DNA from: a virus
IMG/VR virus record: IMGVR_UViG_3300021389_000010
Span: 1-64,000 of that record
Length of the DNA: 64,000 bases
Strand: one strand, 5' to 3'
The notes under the pieces are model-generated. The model saw only the letters and a list, made by a program, of their open reading frames with translations. It ran no database searches and was not told the DNA's origin. The translations under genes and the position numbers were made by a program. Positions 24,425-31,511 of this stretch are shown here, in pieces; the stretch's first letter is position 1; each line of letters begins with the position of its first letter.

Positions 24425-24660
24425 TACACATTTGTGTTTTGAGGGGCAACAAACATATCGAAGTTGCCTTGCACAAGTAAGCGGAACTGCGGGTCACGGA
24501 CACTCTTGTAGGCACCAGCCAGTAGGTCTGTGTAGAAGCCGAACGATGCGAAGGCTTCGGTGTTGATGAAATCTTCGAACAGGTTTTCGATGAAGTCACG
24601 CCCCATTGTGCTTTCGAGGGCTTGCAATTGTGTGGTTGTGTTGGGTGTTGTGTTGTCCAT
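24424..24660 (-). CDS. 78-residue unknown protein, first gene of the early run
   Basis: Thr/Gln-rich N-terminus (MDNTTPNTTTQLQALES), then helical with Phe-rich patches (FIENLFEDFI). It is the first gene of the long minus-strand run, next to the control/origin region, and its ATG carries the CATAAGGCAA leader. A very early product is expected. Unknown function. Confidence 0.55.
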   Translation of the reverse strand: MDNTTPNTTTQLQALESTMGRDFIENLFEDFINTEAFASFGFYTDLLAGAYKSVRDPQFRLLVQGNFDMFVAPQNTNV

Positions 24661-25021
24661 AAGGCAATCGTTTTTAGTTTTCGGTTATCGTTTCAACACC
24701 ACAAACAACCAACAAGATTTTTTAATAATATCACAACAAAATGTTAAAATCCCTGCGCATTATGCCCACCAATTTTCCTGCGTACATACAGGATCAGGCG
24801 TCGCGCGATGCTGCTTCACGCGTAAGGGAAGGGTCGAGTCAGTCCATCCCGTGATGAGCAAGTCCATGACTTGCGAAGGCGTGTGTGTATGTATGTGTAC
24901 GCGCGTCACTCGCGCGCATAGCACGAAGGAATGGTTCACATTTGAGATTTCGCATTCTAAGGGGGTGTGGTGCTTCTCGAATGGAGTCCGAGGTATGGGA
25001 GGTAGGGGATTGCCGAGATAG

Positions 25022-25067
25022 TATAGAGATATCCCCCTACCACTACGTAGTAGGGGGTATATCTATA
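25022..25067. repeat. 46-bp imperfect palindrome centred on ACTACGTAGT
   Basis: The outer arms TATAGAGATAT / ATATCTATA, the middle arms CCCCCTA / TAGGGGG and the centre ACTACGTAGT are complementary with one or two bulges. No T-run follows, so a cruciform or protein-binding role (origin, replication-initiator site) fits better than a terminator. Confidence 0.6.
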
Positions 25068-25102
25068 GAAAATAATTGACAAATCCAAATGAAAAAACAC
25101 GC

Positions 25103-25144
25103 TTTAACAAAACTTTAACAGCACGTTTTAACAAGGCTTTAACA
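25103..25144 (+). repeat. Four TTTAACA iterons, helically phased
   Basis: TTTAACA at 25103, 25114, 25127 and 25138: spacing 11, 13 and 11 bp, i.e. the same helix face. They start 36 bp right of the palindrome. Iterons next to a palindrome and AT-rich DNA are typical of replication origins or cooperative operators. Confidence 0.55.
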
Positions 25145-25224
25145 GAAAATTTTTGTATTCATGTGTGTAGGCGTATGTGTGCGCAGGCAGGGGCGCAGGC
25201 GTGCCCGAGCGCAGGCGTGCAGGC

Positions 25225-25285
25225 GCGAGTGTGTATGTATGTACAGGTGCGCGTGTGTGTGCGTATGTGTGTGCGCGCGTGCATG
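25225..25285. repeat. 60-bp alternating purine/pyrimidine tract
   Basis: Nearly uninterrupted GT/GC/AT alternation (GCGCGAGTGTGTATGTATGT and onward to GCGCGCGTGCATGG). Such DNA can adopt Z-form under supercoiling. Similar shorter tracts lie at 24879-24905 and 26270-26440. Confidence 0.55.
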
Positions 25286-25392
25286 GGTTGATTCTTCCCA
25301 CCCTTTTATATATCAACCCCCTACCGAGCGTGTACATGTGAGCGCATACAGGATCTGGCGTGCGCATAATGCACACGTAAGATAGAAACACA

Positions 25393-25418
25393 CTTTAACA
25401 AGGCGTTAACACTTTACA
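25393..25418 (+). repeat. Second iteron cluster
   Basis: CTTTAACAAGGCGTTAACAC (25393-25412) repeats 25126-25145 with a few changes (shared TTTAACAAGGC-TTAACA), then CTTTACA at 25412. It lies just upstream of the promoter and gene at 25433-25464, so it could be an operator for that gene as well as an origin element. Confidence 0.5.
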
Positions 25419-25432
25419 GCGAAATAACCCCC

Positions 25433-25440
25433 TATGTTTG
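25433..25440 (+). promoter_or_regulatory. -7 box TATGTTTG for the gene at 25464
   Basis: Fits TAnnTTTG, 23 nt before the ATG. No TTTG -33 box at the right distance; the TTTAACA/CTTTACA repeats occupy that place. Confidence 0.5.
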
Positions 25441-25463
25441 CGGTGTAACCAAAACGAAATACG

Positions 25464-25889
25464 ATGAAAAATTACAACGACAGAACGATTGAACTACTAC
25501 GTAGGGACATGGAAGCCTTCGACAAGCAAGTGCGTGACTGCGTAGTGTACATGTACGACTCGATTGTGAACCACGAAGTGAATGCAATTACTAAAGACTA
25601 CCTACCGGTAGTTAAACTGATTGAAATTGTCAATGAAGTTGCCGATGCGCTCGACCTTGTGCATGATGTGTGCAAGGTGACCCATGAGCACCTGTGTCAC
25701 ATGAGCCTAGTGTACTCGTACTGCGACTTTGCACATGGCCATGATACACGAATGGAAGTTGTTTGTGAACTGATTGGAACAATACTCACTGATGAGGTAG
25801 AAATGTCCACTCGTTCGATTTACAGCCCTACATTCGAAGTTCTCGATGAAGGCTCACACTTGCAGGTGTACACAGAACACATGGACTGA
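25464..25889 (+). CDS. Unknown 141-residue acidic protein in the control region
   Basis: Helical (RTIELLRRDMEAFDKQVRD; KLIEIVNEVADALDLVHDV), with several His/Cys in the middle (THEHLCHMSLVYSYCDFAHG) that might hold a metal. It is the only gene in the 2.1-kb region and reads against the surrounding minus-strand genes. It has its own promoter, iterons and a strong terminator, so it is an autonomous unit, perhaps a replication or early regulator protein. No family recognised. Confidence 0.65.
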   Translation: MKNYNDRTIELLRRDMEAFDKQVRDCVVYMYDSIVNHEVNAITKDYLPVVKLIEIVNEVADALDLVHDVCKVTHEHLCHMSLVYSYCDFAHGHDTRMEVVCELIGTILTDEVEMSTRSIYSPTFEVLDEGSHLQVYTEHMD

Positions 25890-25912
25890 GCCTACATGAT
25901 GCACACACGAAG

Positions 25913-25939
25913 CCCCGCCATTGAGCGGGGTTTTTTTTT
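25913..25939 (+). terminator. Rho-independent terminator
   Basis: CCCCGC-CATTGA-GCGGGG stem followed by nine T residues, 24 bp after the stop of the gene at 25464. A textbook intrinsic terminator. Confidence 0.85.
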
Positions 25940-26790
25940 GCCCCAATCGAAAAACAACCGTTGCGCGGGGGCATTATGCGCGAGGGGATCAGGCGCGCTC
26001 AGACCTGCGCGAGCGTGCATACATATGGGCCTATGCGTTACACATATACGCGAGGCTATTTTAAGCCGTTCTAAGGGCTTTTCTCCTCTTGGGTGGTGTG
26101 TTGGTATTGTTGGCGGTAATGGATTCGCTAGGCGTTCTCTTGGGGTGGTCAGTGTGCCTCCAATGGTGGGGCGTGGGGTTGTGGTTTCCTTGTGGGGTTG
26201 TGTATGGGCGTGATTTGTTCCCCCCCTCATATGTACGGGGGGCGGGTGGGGGCTGTACGGGTCACCCATGGGGGCGTGTGTGTACTACGTGTGTGCACAT
26301 AGGCGTGCCGGTGTACGTACGTGCTCGCGTAGGTGCGCTCGTGCTCGTGCACAAACGCCCAAACCTGTGCGCGTGTTCGCTTGTATGCATGCCCCCCCGT
26401 TCGTGCGGATGCGTTCGGGTGCGCGCGCGCTGGCGTCCATATAATATATTATCCCCACCAGAAACATTTCTCAGCAATTTTTACGGATCAGGAGTAATGG
26501 CCCGTGTTGTTTCAACTGATGTGCCGAATCGATACCCCCATAACAAAACACCCCCCGATAAACGGAGGGTATTTCTTGTCGCTGTAATACGCGAAGCATG
26601 CGAAAAATTTGAGCAAATTAGGGGCCCTTTGAAACTTTCTACTGTCTTGTTGTGTTCTGAGTTTCTTCTTTAGTCGTTTTGAATCCACTTACGCTGTTGC
26701 TGTGGATTAATAACTTTGTGACCCATAAGTCGTAAGACGGTGGAAAGGTACAAGAAAAAAATGATAAAGTCAATAGTAGTAAATACCCAA
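25940..26790. other. Non-coding GT-rich region (right part of control region)
   Basis: About 850 bp without a credible gene. G and T dominate the plus strand, with alternating tracts near 26270-26440, a perfect 12-bp palindrome ATAATATATTAT (26441-26452), a GC hairpin CCCCCCG/CGGAGGG near 26552-26570, and a -7-like box TAACTTTG at 26711-26718. The only frame after that box is a 19-codon one at 26761, overlapping the next gene's end, so the box may drive a short RNA. Long ORFs here are compositional artefacts. Confidence 0.5.
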
Positions 26791-27222
26791 TCAGTACATA
26801 ATTTTAAATCCTACGTGTAAGTAGTTTAACTCTCTGTTGATTTGTAGTATGCTTGCTGATGCGTAAAGACGCTTATACAAACGAAGGTCTGCACCAACAC
26901 GACCAATGATTAGACCCGGATCAAGATTCAGTTTATAAGCAGGCCCACCATATATTATTAATTGATGGATAACATACTCATACTGTAAGAAAGAATAGGT
27001 TGCTCCGTGATGACCTTGGCCCATTGCTAGAACACCAATAAACATATTATCATATCCTAACTCCGCAACAACTCCCGTAGCGTGAAGACAAGCAACATAA
27101 CCAAGTCCTACAGACTTAGGAGCATTGTGTTTAATATGTTTAATCTTATGATAAGGACTGCACTCTTGACCCTTACCCAAGGTCGTCAGCAATATCAGTA
27201 TCAATAGAATCTTTATCTTCAT
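26791..27222 (-). CDS. Small exported protein, barrel-like
   Basis: 143 residues from ATG 27222 (MKIKILLILILLTTLGKGQE), with a signal peptide likely cleaved near residue 18. The mature part has alternating strands with Gly/Tyr (GLGYVACLHATGVVAELGYD; PGLIIGRVGADLRLYKRL) and ends YLHVGFKIMY, resembling a short outer-membrane barrel or secreted beta-protein. Its start overlaps the DUF5675-like stop (TAATG). Likely an envelope partner in lysis or superinfection control. Confidence 0.55.
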   Translation of the reverse strand: MKIKILLILILLTTLGKGQECSPYHKIKHIKHNAPKSVGLGYVACLHATGVVAELGYDNMFIGVLAMGQGHHGATYSFLQYEYVIHQLIIYGGPAYKLNLDPGLIIGRVGADLRLYKRLYASASILQINRELNYLHVGFKIMY

Positions 27223-27674
27223 TAAGCAAAGTCCTCGTATGTAATCCAAACATCTTTGCCGTCAAGCAGTTCGTTGGCTACCTTGGGATACATGTGTTGG
27301 TATGCATATGTGCTTTTGCCTATGAAGCCTTTCATGTCTGATGAGTTACCTACTAACAAGCAACCCGCTGTATGCTCATCTGTGTTTCCAATATGTATTA
27401 GGATGTATTCAAATCCTGGTACGTCGCGTACCCATAACATACCCTTATGCATATTAGGGAACTTGTCTGAGTATCTACTATGGTGACCACCTACGGTACG
27501 CAGGGTAATACGATATGTACCTGCTGGGATCCTGGTTTCACCCATAACCTTCTCGTCACGATGTTCGTCTTCTAATGTAAAGCAGAGGAACTCTCTACCT
27601 TCTTTGCTCTCTAGGTACAGTGCTCCAAGAGTGAAGTCGTCTTGGCTGTACATTCTTATTACACGTAGTTCCAT
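27222..27674 (-). CDS. DUF5675-like protein, possible lysis/peptidoglycan role
   Basis: 150 residues, cytosolic by sequence. FTLEDEHRDEKVMGETRIPA then GTYRITLR, VPGFEYILIHIGNTDEHTAG and CLLVG follow the DUF5675 pattern (RIPaGtY ... iHxGN.. T.GCLLvG), whose His...Cys arrangement recalls L,D-transpeptidases. The family is frequent in phages and near endolysins. No other endolysin was found in the window, so this is the best candidate for peptidoglycan activity. Divergent from the late promoter at 27689. Confidence 0.6.
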   Translation of the reverse strand: MELRVIRMYSQDDFTLGALYLESKEGREFLCFTLEDEHRDEKVMGETRIPAGTYRITLRTVGGHHSRYSDKFPNMHKGMLWVRDVPGFEYILIHIGNTDEHTAGCLLVGNSSDMKGFIGKSTYAYQHMYPKVANELLDGKDVWITYEDFA

Positions 27675-27688
27675 AAGGGTAAAGATAG

Positions 27689-27696
27689 TATATTTG
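27689..27696 (+). promoter_or_regulatory. -7 box TATATTTG, near-leaderless late promoter
   Basis: TATATTTG ends 4 nt before the ATG of the small gene at 27701, in the 26-bp gap between divergent genes. Confidence 0.55.
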
Positions 27697-27700
27697 TAAT

Positions 27701-27835
27701 ATGAAATATAGAACAGGAGACCCCAAGAAAAAGAAGAAGGCCAAGGTGCGTGGTGTCGATGTAGACAAACTACCAGAGGGACGCATCAAGGAGTACGATA
27801 CACCTTTCCCCTTCCGTAAACGCAAGAAGAAATGA
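27701..27835 (+). CDS. 44-residue strongly basic protein
   Basis: ATG 27701, TGA 27833-27835. Begins MKYRTGDPKKKKKAKVRG, ends PFPFRKRKKK. Overlaps the next ATG by four bases. Promoter spacing, overlap and composition support it. Probably binds DNA or RNA, or is a minor virion protein. Confidence 0.65.
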   Translation: MKYRTGDPKKKKKAKVRGVDVDKLPEGRIKEYDTPFPFRKRKKK

Positions 27836-28041
27836 AACTAAAGAAGACAAACAAGAGCGTTAAGGTAAAAGCACCAGAGGGATACCACTGGATGACAGAG
27901 GGTGGACGCCACTTTCTAATGAAGGGCGACTATAAGCCACACAAGGGAGCATCACCAGAGGCGCCATTCAGACTGGTAACCCACGATAAAGGGAAGAGCA
28001 GTCCTGCTATGGATGCTGCTCGGAAGGCGAAGAAAGGTTAA
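27832..28041 (+). CDS. 69-residue basic protein
   Basis: KLKKTNKSVKVKAPEGYHWM, then GRHFLMKGDYKPHKG and a Lys-rich tail. Basic at both ends around a small beta-like core. Resembles short basic late proteins of Bacteroidota phages; likely DNA-associated. The end overlaps the convergent wHTH gene by 35 nt. Confidence 0.55.
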   Translation: MKLKKTNKSVKVKAPEGYHWMTEGGRHFLMKGDYKPHKGASPEAPFRLVTHDKGKSSPAMDAARKAKKG

Positions 28042-28471
28042 ACGGTTCTTCACCCCTCATCTTTCTATATAGGCGGGCCACATTGAGCCTGCCTTTTTGT
28101 GTCAAGGCATACCGTACCCTGTAATTCATCTTGGTTTCATCTCTAAAGAAATGGTCTTCCATATTTTGGCTCGGTGTGAGTTTATCGAAGTGCTTGTATA
28201 TCCATCCCTTCTTCATTAATGGATACACGTATCTATCCGCTAACTTCTTATGGCTTCTATTCATAGTCTCTGAAACATAGGATATCGTCCAAAACTCCAG
28301 GTCATAGATAAAGAAAAGTAAATCCACCTCAGCCTTTCCCAGATCCATGTTATCCTTCGCATCCCTGTAAAGGAAATGTAGGTTCTTCATACCGTTCTCC
28401 TGGATATACTTCTTGTCTATCTTCGAGAACTCTCTAAACTTCTTCTTTCGGCTTACAGTACTTTTGGGCAT
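28007..28471 (-). CDS. Winged-helix (MarR-like) transcription regulator
   Basis: 154 residues from ATG 28471; the longer upstream frame is antisense to the next late gene. Basic N-terminus, then KAEVDLLFFIYDLEFWTISY, a recognition-helix region ETMNRSHKKLADRYVYPLMK, a wing (KKGWIYKHF) and a final helix (YALTQKGRLNVARLYRKM), the MarR-type layout. It is a lone minus-strand gene 6 bp from a plus-strand -7 box, so it probably controls the late promoter at 28477 and its own expression. Confidence 0.6.
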   Translation of the reverse strand: MPKSTVSRKKKFREFSKIDKKYIQENGMKNLHFLYRDAKDNMDLGKAEVDLLFFIYDLEFWTISYVSETMNRSHKKLADRYVYPLMKKGWIYKHFDKLTPSQNMEDHFFRDETKMNYRVRYALTQKGRLNVARLYRKMRGEEPFNLSSPSEQHP

Positions 28472-28476
28472 ATCAG

Positions 28477-28484
28477 TATCTTTG
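28477..28484 (+). promoter_or_regulatory. -7 box TATCTTTG for the late gene at 28503
   Basis: Fits TAnnTTTG and lies 18 nt before the ATG at 28503, immediately beside the divergent regulator start. Confidence 0.5.
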
Positions 28485-28502
28485 TTAGGTAAAAGTAATA
28501 CT

Positions 28503-29471
28503 ATGGCATCACTTAGTGGAAATAAAATAAAGGATACGTTTGACAAGTTACTCAAACTTGAGTCAGCGCAACTCTCAGCATCAGAACAAGTAGTAGAAGA
28601 CGGGGCTGGAAACAACAGTGCGCTCAAACTTTCTACCGACACACTCGAGACTACGGGTGAATTAAAGATATCTGGAACACCCTCTACCTCTACCAGCATT
28701 ACCAAGGCGCTTATGCTTAGTACATCTGGAGTAGTAGTTACCCGTGACCTCAACACAAACCCAATTGGAACCGCATCTATTACAGCGAATACTCCTCTGT
28801 CAGCAACAGGGAGCACGGTTGAACTACAAGATGCAGGAAACTTAGGGCAGATTACATCTCCCGCTAATGCAGACAAATACTTAATCTGGGATGAAACTGC
28901 TAGTGCCTATAAATACATAGAGCAAGTAGACCTAGTGAACTCAGTCTCTACTCAAGTAGTTGGCCAGGGTCTTGAAACTTTATATGCAAGACCACAGAGT
29001 AGTAACGCTGTACCCACAGTCCTCAACGCTGTGCAGTTCGCAGAAATATTTGGAGACTCTAGTGCTACAGGATCAGTAACAGCAGCAACATCATCTGTAA
29101 TTTTTGGTTCAGCCAATACTTACATGAGTATTCCAGAAACAGGTATTTCTGACCCTAGAGATAATATCTTAATCAACGAGAAGCAAGGATTCTTTCAGTT
29201 GACCGCATCTATAGAGGTTACCTCTACAGCAAACACAGATGTTACTTTCGATATCTATGACTATAGCGCTAGTTTAAAACTCGCAGAAACCTTCAGAACT
29301 GTAAAGAACGGTGAGACTTATCACTTGGAGTTCAACGTATTATGGTACAGCGACGGACTAGCAGGATACAAGATTCAACTCAGAGGGTTTGCAGGAAGCA
29401 GCGGGGTGGTATACAGCGCTGACAACTCACATCTTGAAGTAAGATTCCTGGGAACAAACACATCTTTCTAA
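28503..29471 (+). CDS. Structural protein, fibre- or decoration-like
   Basis: 322 residues from ATG 28503 (MASLSGNKIKDTFDKLLKLE), chosen because of the promoter at 28477. The first ~80 residues are helical then Ser/Thr-rich; a middle part (PLSATGSTVELQD; DKYLIWDETASAYKYIEQ) looks like phage fibre-head sequence; the C-terminal ~130 residues form a beta sandwich-like domain. Probably a head fibre, decoration or tail-fibre component. Shares one base with the next start. Confidence 0.55.
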   Translation: MASLSGNKIKDTFDKLLKLESAQLSASEQVVEDGAGNNSALKLSTDTLETTGELKISGTPSTSTSITKALMLSTSGVVVTRDLNTNPIGTASITANTPLSATGSTVELQDAGNLGQITSPANADKYLIWDETASAYKYIEQVDLVNSVSTQVVGQGLETLYARPQSSNAVPTVLNAVQFAEIFGDSSATGSVTAATSSVIFGSANTYMSIPETGISDPRDNILINEKQGFFQLTASIEVTSTANTDVTFDIYDYSASLKLAETFRTVKNGETYHLEFNVLWYSDGLAGYKIQLRGFAGSSGVVYSADNSHLEVRFLGTNTSF

Positions 29472-29773
29472 TGAACTATAAGCAGAGATACGAGGCATTC
29501 CAACTCATAAGGCTTAAACTAGGGGAGATAGAAGAGATAATGGAAGTATATGGAGGAAAGACGCAGTACCTGTCTATGTATTGCTTTGGAATCTTTGTAC
29601 CAGAGTCAGATCAGGAAGAGGAGAAGTACGAGATGATGACAGGGATGCATATGGCTGCACCAGACGAATACGATTTAATGATAGAAACTGTAGACGAAGT
29701 TTTTGAAACACACATCAACGATGAAGAGGATGAGGGTGATTCAAGTAAAATAGACTACTGGCTAAATAAATAG
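29471..29773 (+). CDS. Unknown 100-residue acidic protein
   Basis: Very acidic C-terminal half (HINDEEDEGDSS). No family recognised. In the late run between the fibre-like gene and packaging genes; one-base overlap upstream. Confidence 0.5.
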   Translation: MNYKQRYEAFQLIRLKLGEIEEIMEVYGGKTQYLSMYCFGIFVPESDQEEEKYEMMTGMHMAAPDEYDLMIETVDEVFETHINDEEDEGDSSKIDYWLNK

Positions 29774-29774
29774 A

Positions 29775-30014
29775 ATGGAACTTATTAGAAAAATCATCAT
29801 CGGGACTAACCCGAAAGATGCTATGGCTTATTATGTGGGCCAAAGAGCAGGCGATTCAGTTATTGATTCAATCATACAGGACGAAAGATGTTTTGTTAAA
29901 TACGGAATAAGGCGTTACCTTGTGTACATCTACAACAAAGACGAGGGAACGATGCTTTGGAAGACCGTAGATAACATGCCTGTATTAATTGAACATGACT
30001 GCGAATTCTTATGA
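29775..30014 (+). CDS. Unknown 79-residue protein
   Basis: KIIIGTNPKDAMAYYVGQRA then CFVKYGIRRYLVYIYNKDEG. Small alpha/beta protein, no family. ATGA overlap with the oxygenase gene, so it may assist it. Confidence 0.5.
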   Translation: MELIRKIIIGTNPKDAMAYYVGQRAGDSVIDSIIQDERCFVKYGIRRYLVYIYNKDEGTMLWKTVDNMPVLIEHDCEFL

Positions 30015-30559
30015 TTGTAATTGACAACTTTATCAAAGACCCTTCCTTTATCAAACAACTAGAGGATAACAAAGACTACCTCTTTGGAGATAACGGATCT
30101 TATCACTGGTGGAACGGATGGTGGAACTCATCAGACGATACTATCAAAAAACAACTAATCTCGTATATCTGGAGAGACTATCCACTATACCCTTCAGTAA
30201 ACCTAGACGGCTTTGAGTATTGGACAGGCCAGTTCGGGGAAGGCATGCCTAATGCAAGTCTTGGTATGCACCTGGATAAAGATGAGGCACTCTGGAAAAG
30301 CACTGGGGAGATATCATCTCCGATTGTAGGTACTGTATTCTACCCTGTAGAGATGGATATCGACGGAGGATACCTTGAAGTGTTTTCTAATGGCCCAGAG
30401 AAACAGCCGGAGCGCATACGTGCAAAACACAATAGGCTAATCATATTTGATGCAGGAGGAACACACCACAGAGTTACAGAGGTAACACGAGGTACCAGAT
30501 CTGCTATTGCAATCAACCTTTGGGACAAGAAACCAACAGGAGAACTCAAGGAGGAATGA
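30011..30559 (+). CDS. 2OG-Fe(II) oxygenase (prolyl-hydroxylase-like)
   Basis: 182 residues. Double-stranded beta-helix landmarks: HLD at 87-89 (first two iron ligands), GGYLEVFS, then FDAGGTHHRVTEV with distal His152/153 and the 2-oxoglutarate-binding Arg near 163 in GTRSAIAINLW. It hydroxylates an unknown side chain using 2-oxoglutarate and O2. With the collagen-like fibre 6 kb downstream and two more such domains near it, a role in fibre modification is attractive but unproven. Confidence 0.75.
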   Translation: MIVIDNFIKDPSFIKQLEDNKDYLFGDNGSYHWWNGWWNSSDDTIKKQLISYIWRDYPLYPSVNLDGFEYWTGQFGEGMPNASLGMHLDKDEALWKSTGEISSPIVGTVFYPVEMDIDGGYLEVFSNGPEKQPERIRAKHNRLIIFDAGGTHHRVTEVTRGTRSAIAINLWDKKPTGELKEE

Positions 30560-31212
30560 GATCCCTCTATCACTTTTTAGTACGTGTACCTAAAGTAACC
30601 AAGGACACCATGGAGGTCAACGGTGAAGAAATGTATCTCGACACCAAGTTTGACGAGTTCAAACACAGAACCATGGAAGGCGAGGTGGTTGCTCTACCAG
30701 CCAAGTTTGATACCAATGTTAAGGTAGGAGACACTATGTATTTCCATCACCACGTTGTGCTTGGTGGTAACCACATGATGATGAACGAGGAAACAGTTCA
30801 GTTAGAAGAAACTAAGAAGCGTGGTCAATTCATAGACCCAGACGACGACGTATACGTTGTACACTATGGAGGTAACTTAGATCCTATATCCTGTCAAGCC
30901 TACGCGTATAAATGCCAGGACACAGGAGAGATAGAGTTGATTAGTGACTGGATATTCATTACTCCAGAACCAGAGGAAGAGCAAGAGGAAACGATAAAGA
31001 GTGACATCATCGAACTCATACCCAAGGCTAACCCGCCAAAAGAAAAGAAAGGTTACATCAGATGGTCTTCACCTAAGTTGAAGGAACTAGAATTAAACCC
31101 TGGAGACAAGGTGCTGATCAGGAAGAACTCGTCCTATGAGATGGAGGTGAATGGAGAGAAGTTATGGAGAACCTATTTACAATCAATTCATGGCAAGATC
31201 AAAGAAGTATAA
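30556..31212 (+). CDS. GroES-like co-chaperonin candidate
   Basis: 218 residues from ATG 30556 (ATGA overlap with the oxygenase). Two beta-rich segments resemble GroES barrels: an N-terminal RSLYHFLVRVPKV ... GEVVALPAKFDTNVKVGDT with YFHHHVV, and a C-terminal GDKVLIRKNSSYEMEVNG. An acidic linker (EPEEEQEETIK) separates them. T4-type phages carry GroES replacements for capsid folding; its position just before terminase and capsid genes fits. The match is by pattern and moderate. Confidence 0.45.
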   Translation: MRSLYHFLVRVPKVTKDTMEVNGEEMYLDTKFDEFKHRTMEGEVVALPAKFDTNVKVGDTMYFHHHVVLGGNHMMMNEETVQLEETKKRGQFIDPDDDVYVVHYGGNLDPISCQAYAYKCQDTGEIELISDWIFITPEPEEEQEETIKSDIIELIPKANPPKEKKGYIRWSSPKLKELELNPGDKVLIRKNSSYEMEVNGEKLWRTYLQSIHGKIKEV

Positions 31213-31483
31213 CAACATAGATACCGCTGTAAACCTAATGCAGGCGATGCAGATTGCAATAGAGAATATGATACAGGAAATACAAAAGCCTGTAGACCAG
31301 GAACTTAGTGGCTCCCAAAGAAAAGCCGAGTTGCAATCTATAAAACAAACAGCGGTAGATGCTAAAGAACTTATTGTTGAAAGAGAAAGACTCGAACAAC
31401 TTATCAGAGGTCTTAAGAAAGACGGAGAAATTAAAGAGGAAAGAGATTACTCGGGAGGATTCGCAGAGCAATACTCAAAGTAA
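31190..31483 (+). CDS. Small helical protein, terminase small subunit candidate
   Basis: 97 residues from ATG 31190 (MARSKKYNNIDTAVNLMQA). Almost wholly helical and coiled-coil-like (KELIVERERLEQLIRGLKKD). It sits directly before the large terminase, where small terminase subunits usually are, but no DNA-binding motif is clear. Confidence 0.4.
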   Translation: MARSKKYNNIDTAVNLMQAMQIAIENMIQEIQKPVDQELSGSQRKAELQSIKQTAVDAKELIVERERLEQLIRGLKKDGEIKEERDYSGGFAEQYSK

Positions 31484-31511
31484 TCAAGTCTTCATATACT
31501 GGGATTACTAA

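Larger units (their letters stand above)
24661..25463. other. Non-coding control region, candidate replication origin (left part)
   Basis: About 800 bp with no convincing gene; ORFs here have GT-repeat-driven low-complexity products. It holds a 46-bp palindrome (25022-25067), two clusters of TTTAACA repeats and alternating purine/pyrimidine tracts (24879-24905, 25162-25190, 25225-25285). A repeated GC-rich word, CATACAGGATC-A/T-GGCG, occurs at about 24784-24800 and 25345-25361, with a GATCAGGCG relative at about 25986. It separates the minus-strand early genes from the plus-strand gene at 25464. Also present: GCGCATTATGC and its variant GCGCATAATGC. Confidence 0.5.

Noticed and set aside
24560-25391. 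Plus- and minus-strand ORFs over the palindrome and iterons
   Set aside because: Cross the palindrome and low-complexity tracts, biased composition, conflict with clear genes at 24424-24660.
25892-26673. ORFs of 105-194 codons in the GT-rich region
   Set aside because: Composition driven by GTG/TGT alternation, no folded-protein character, overlapping in several frames, no start signals.
28472-28876. Upstream extension of the winged-helix gene
   Set aside because: It would run antisense through the start of the late gene at 28503; the protein-like part begins at ATG 28471.
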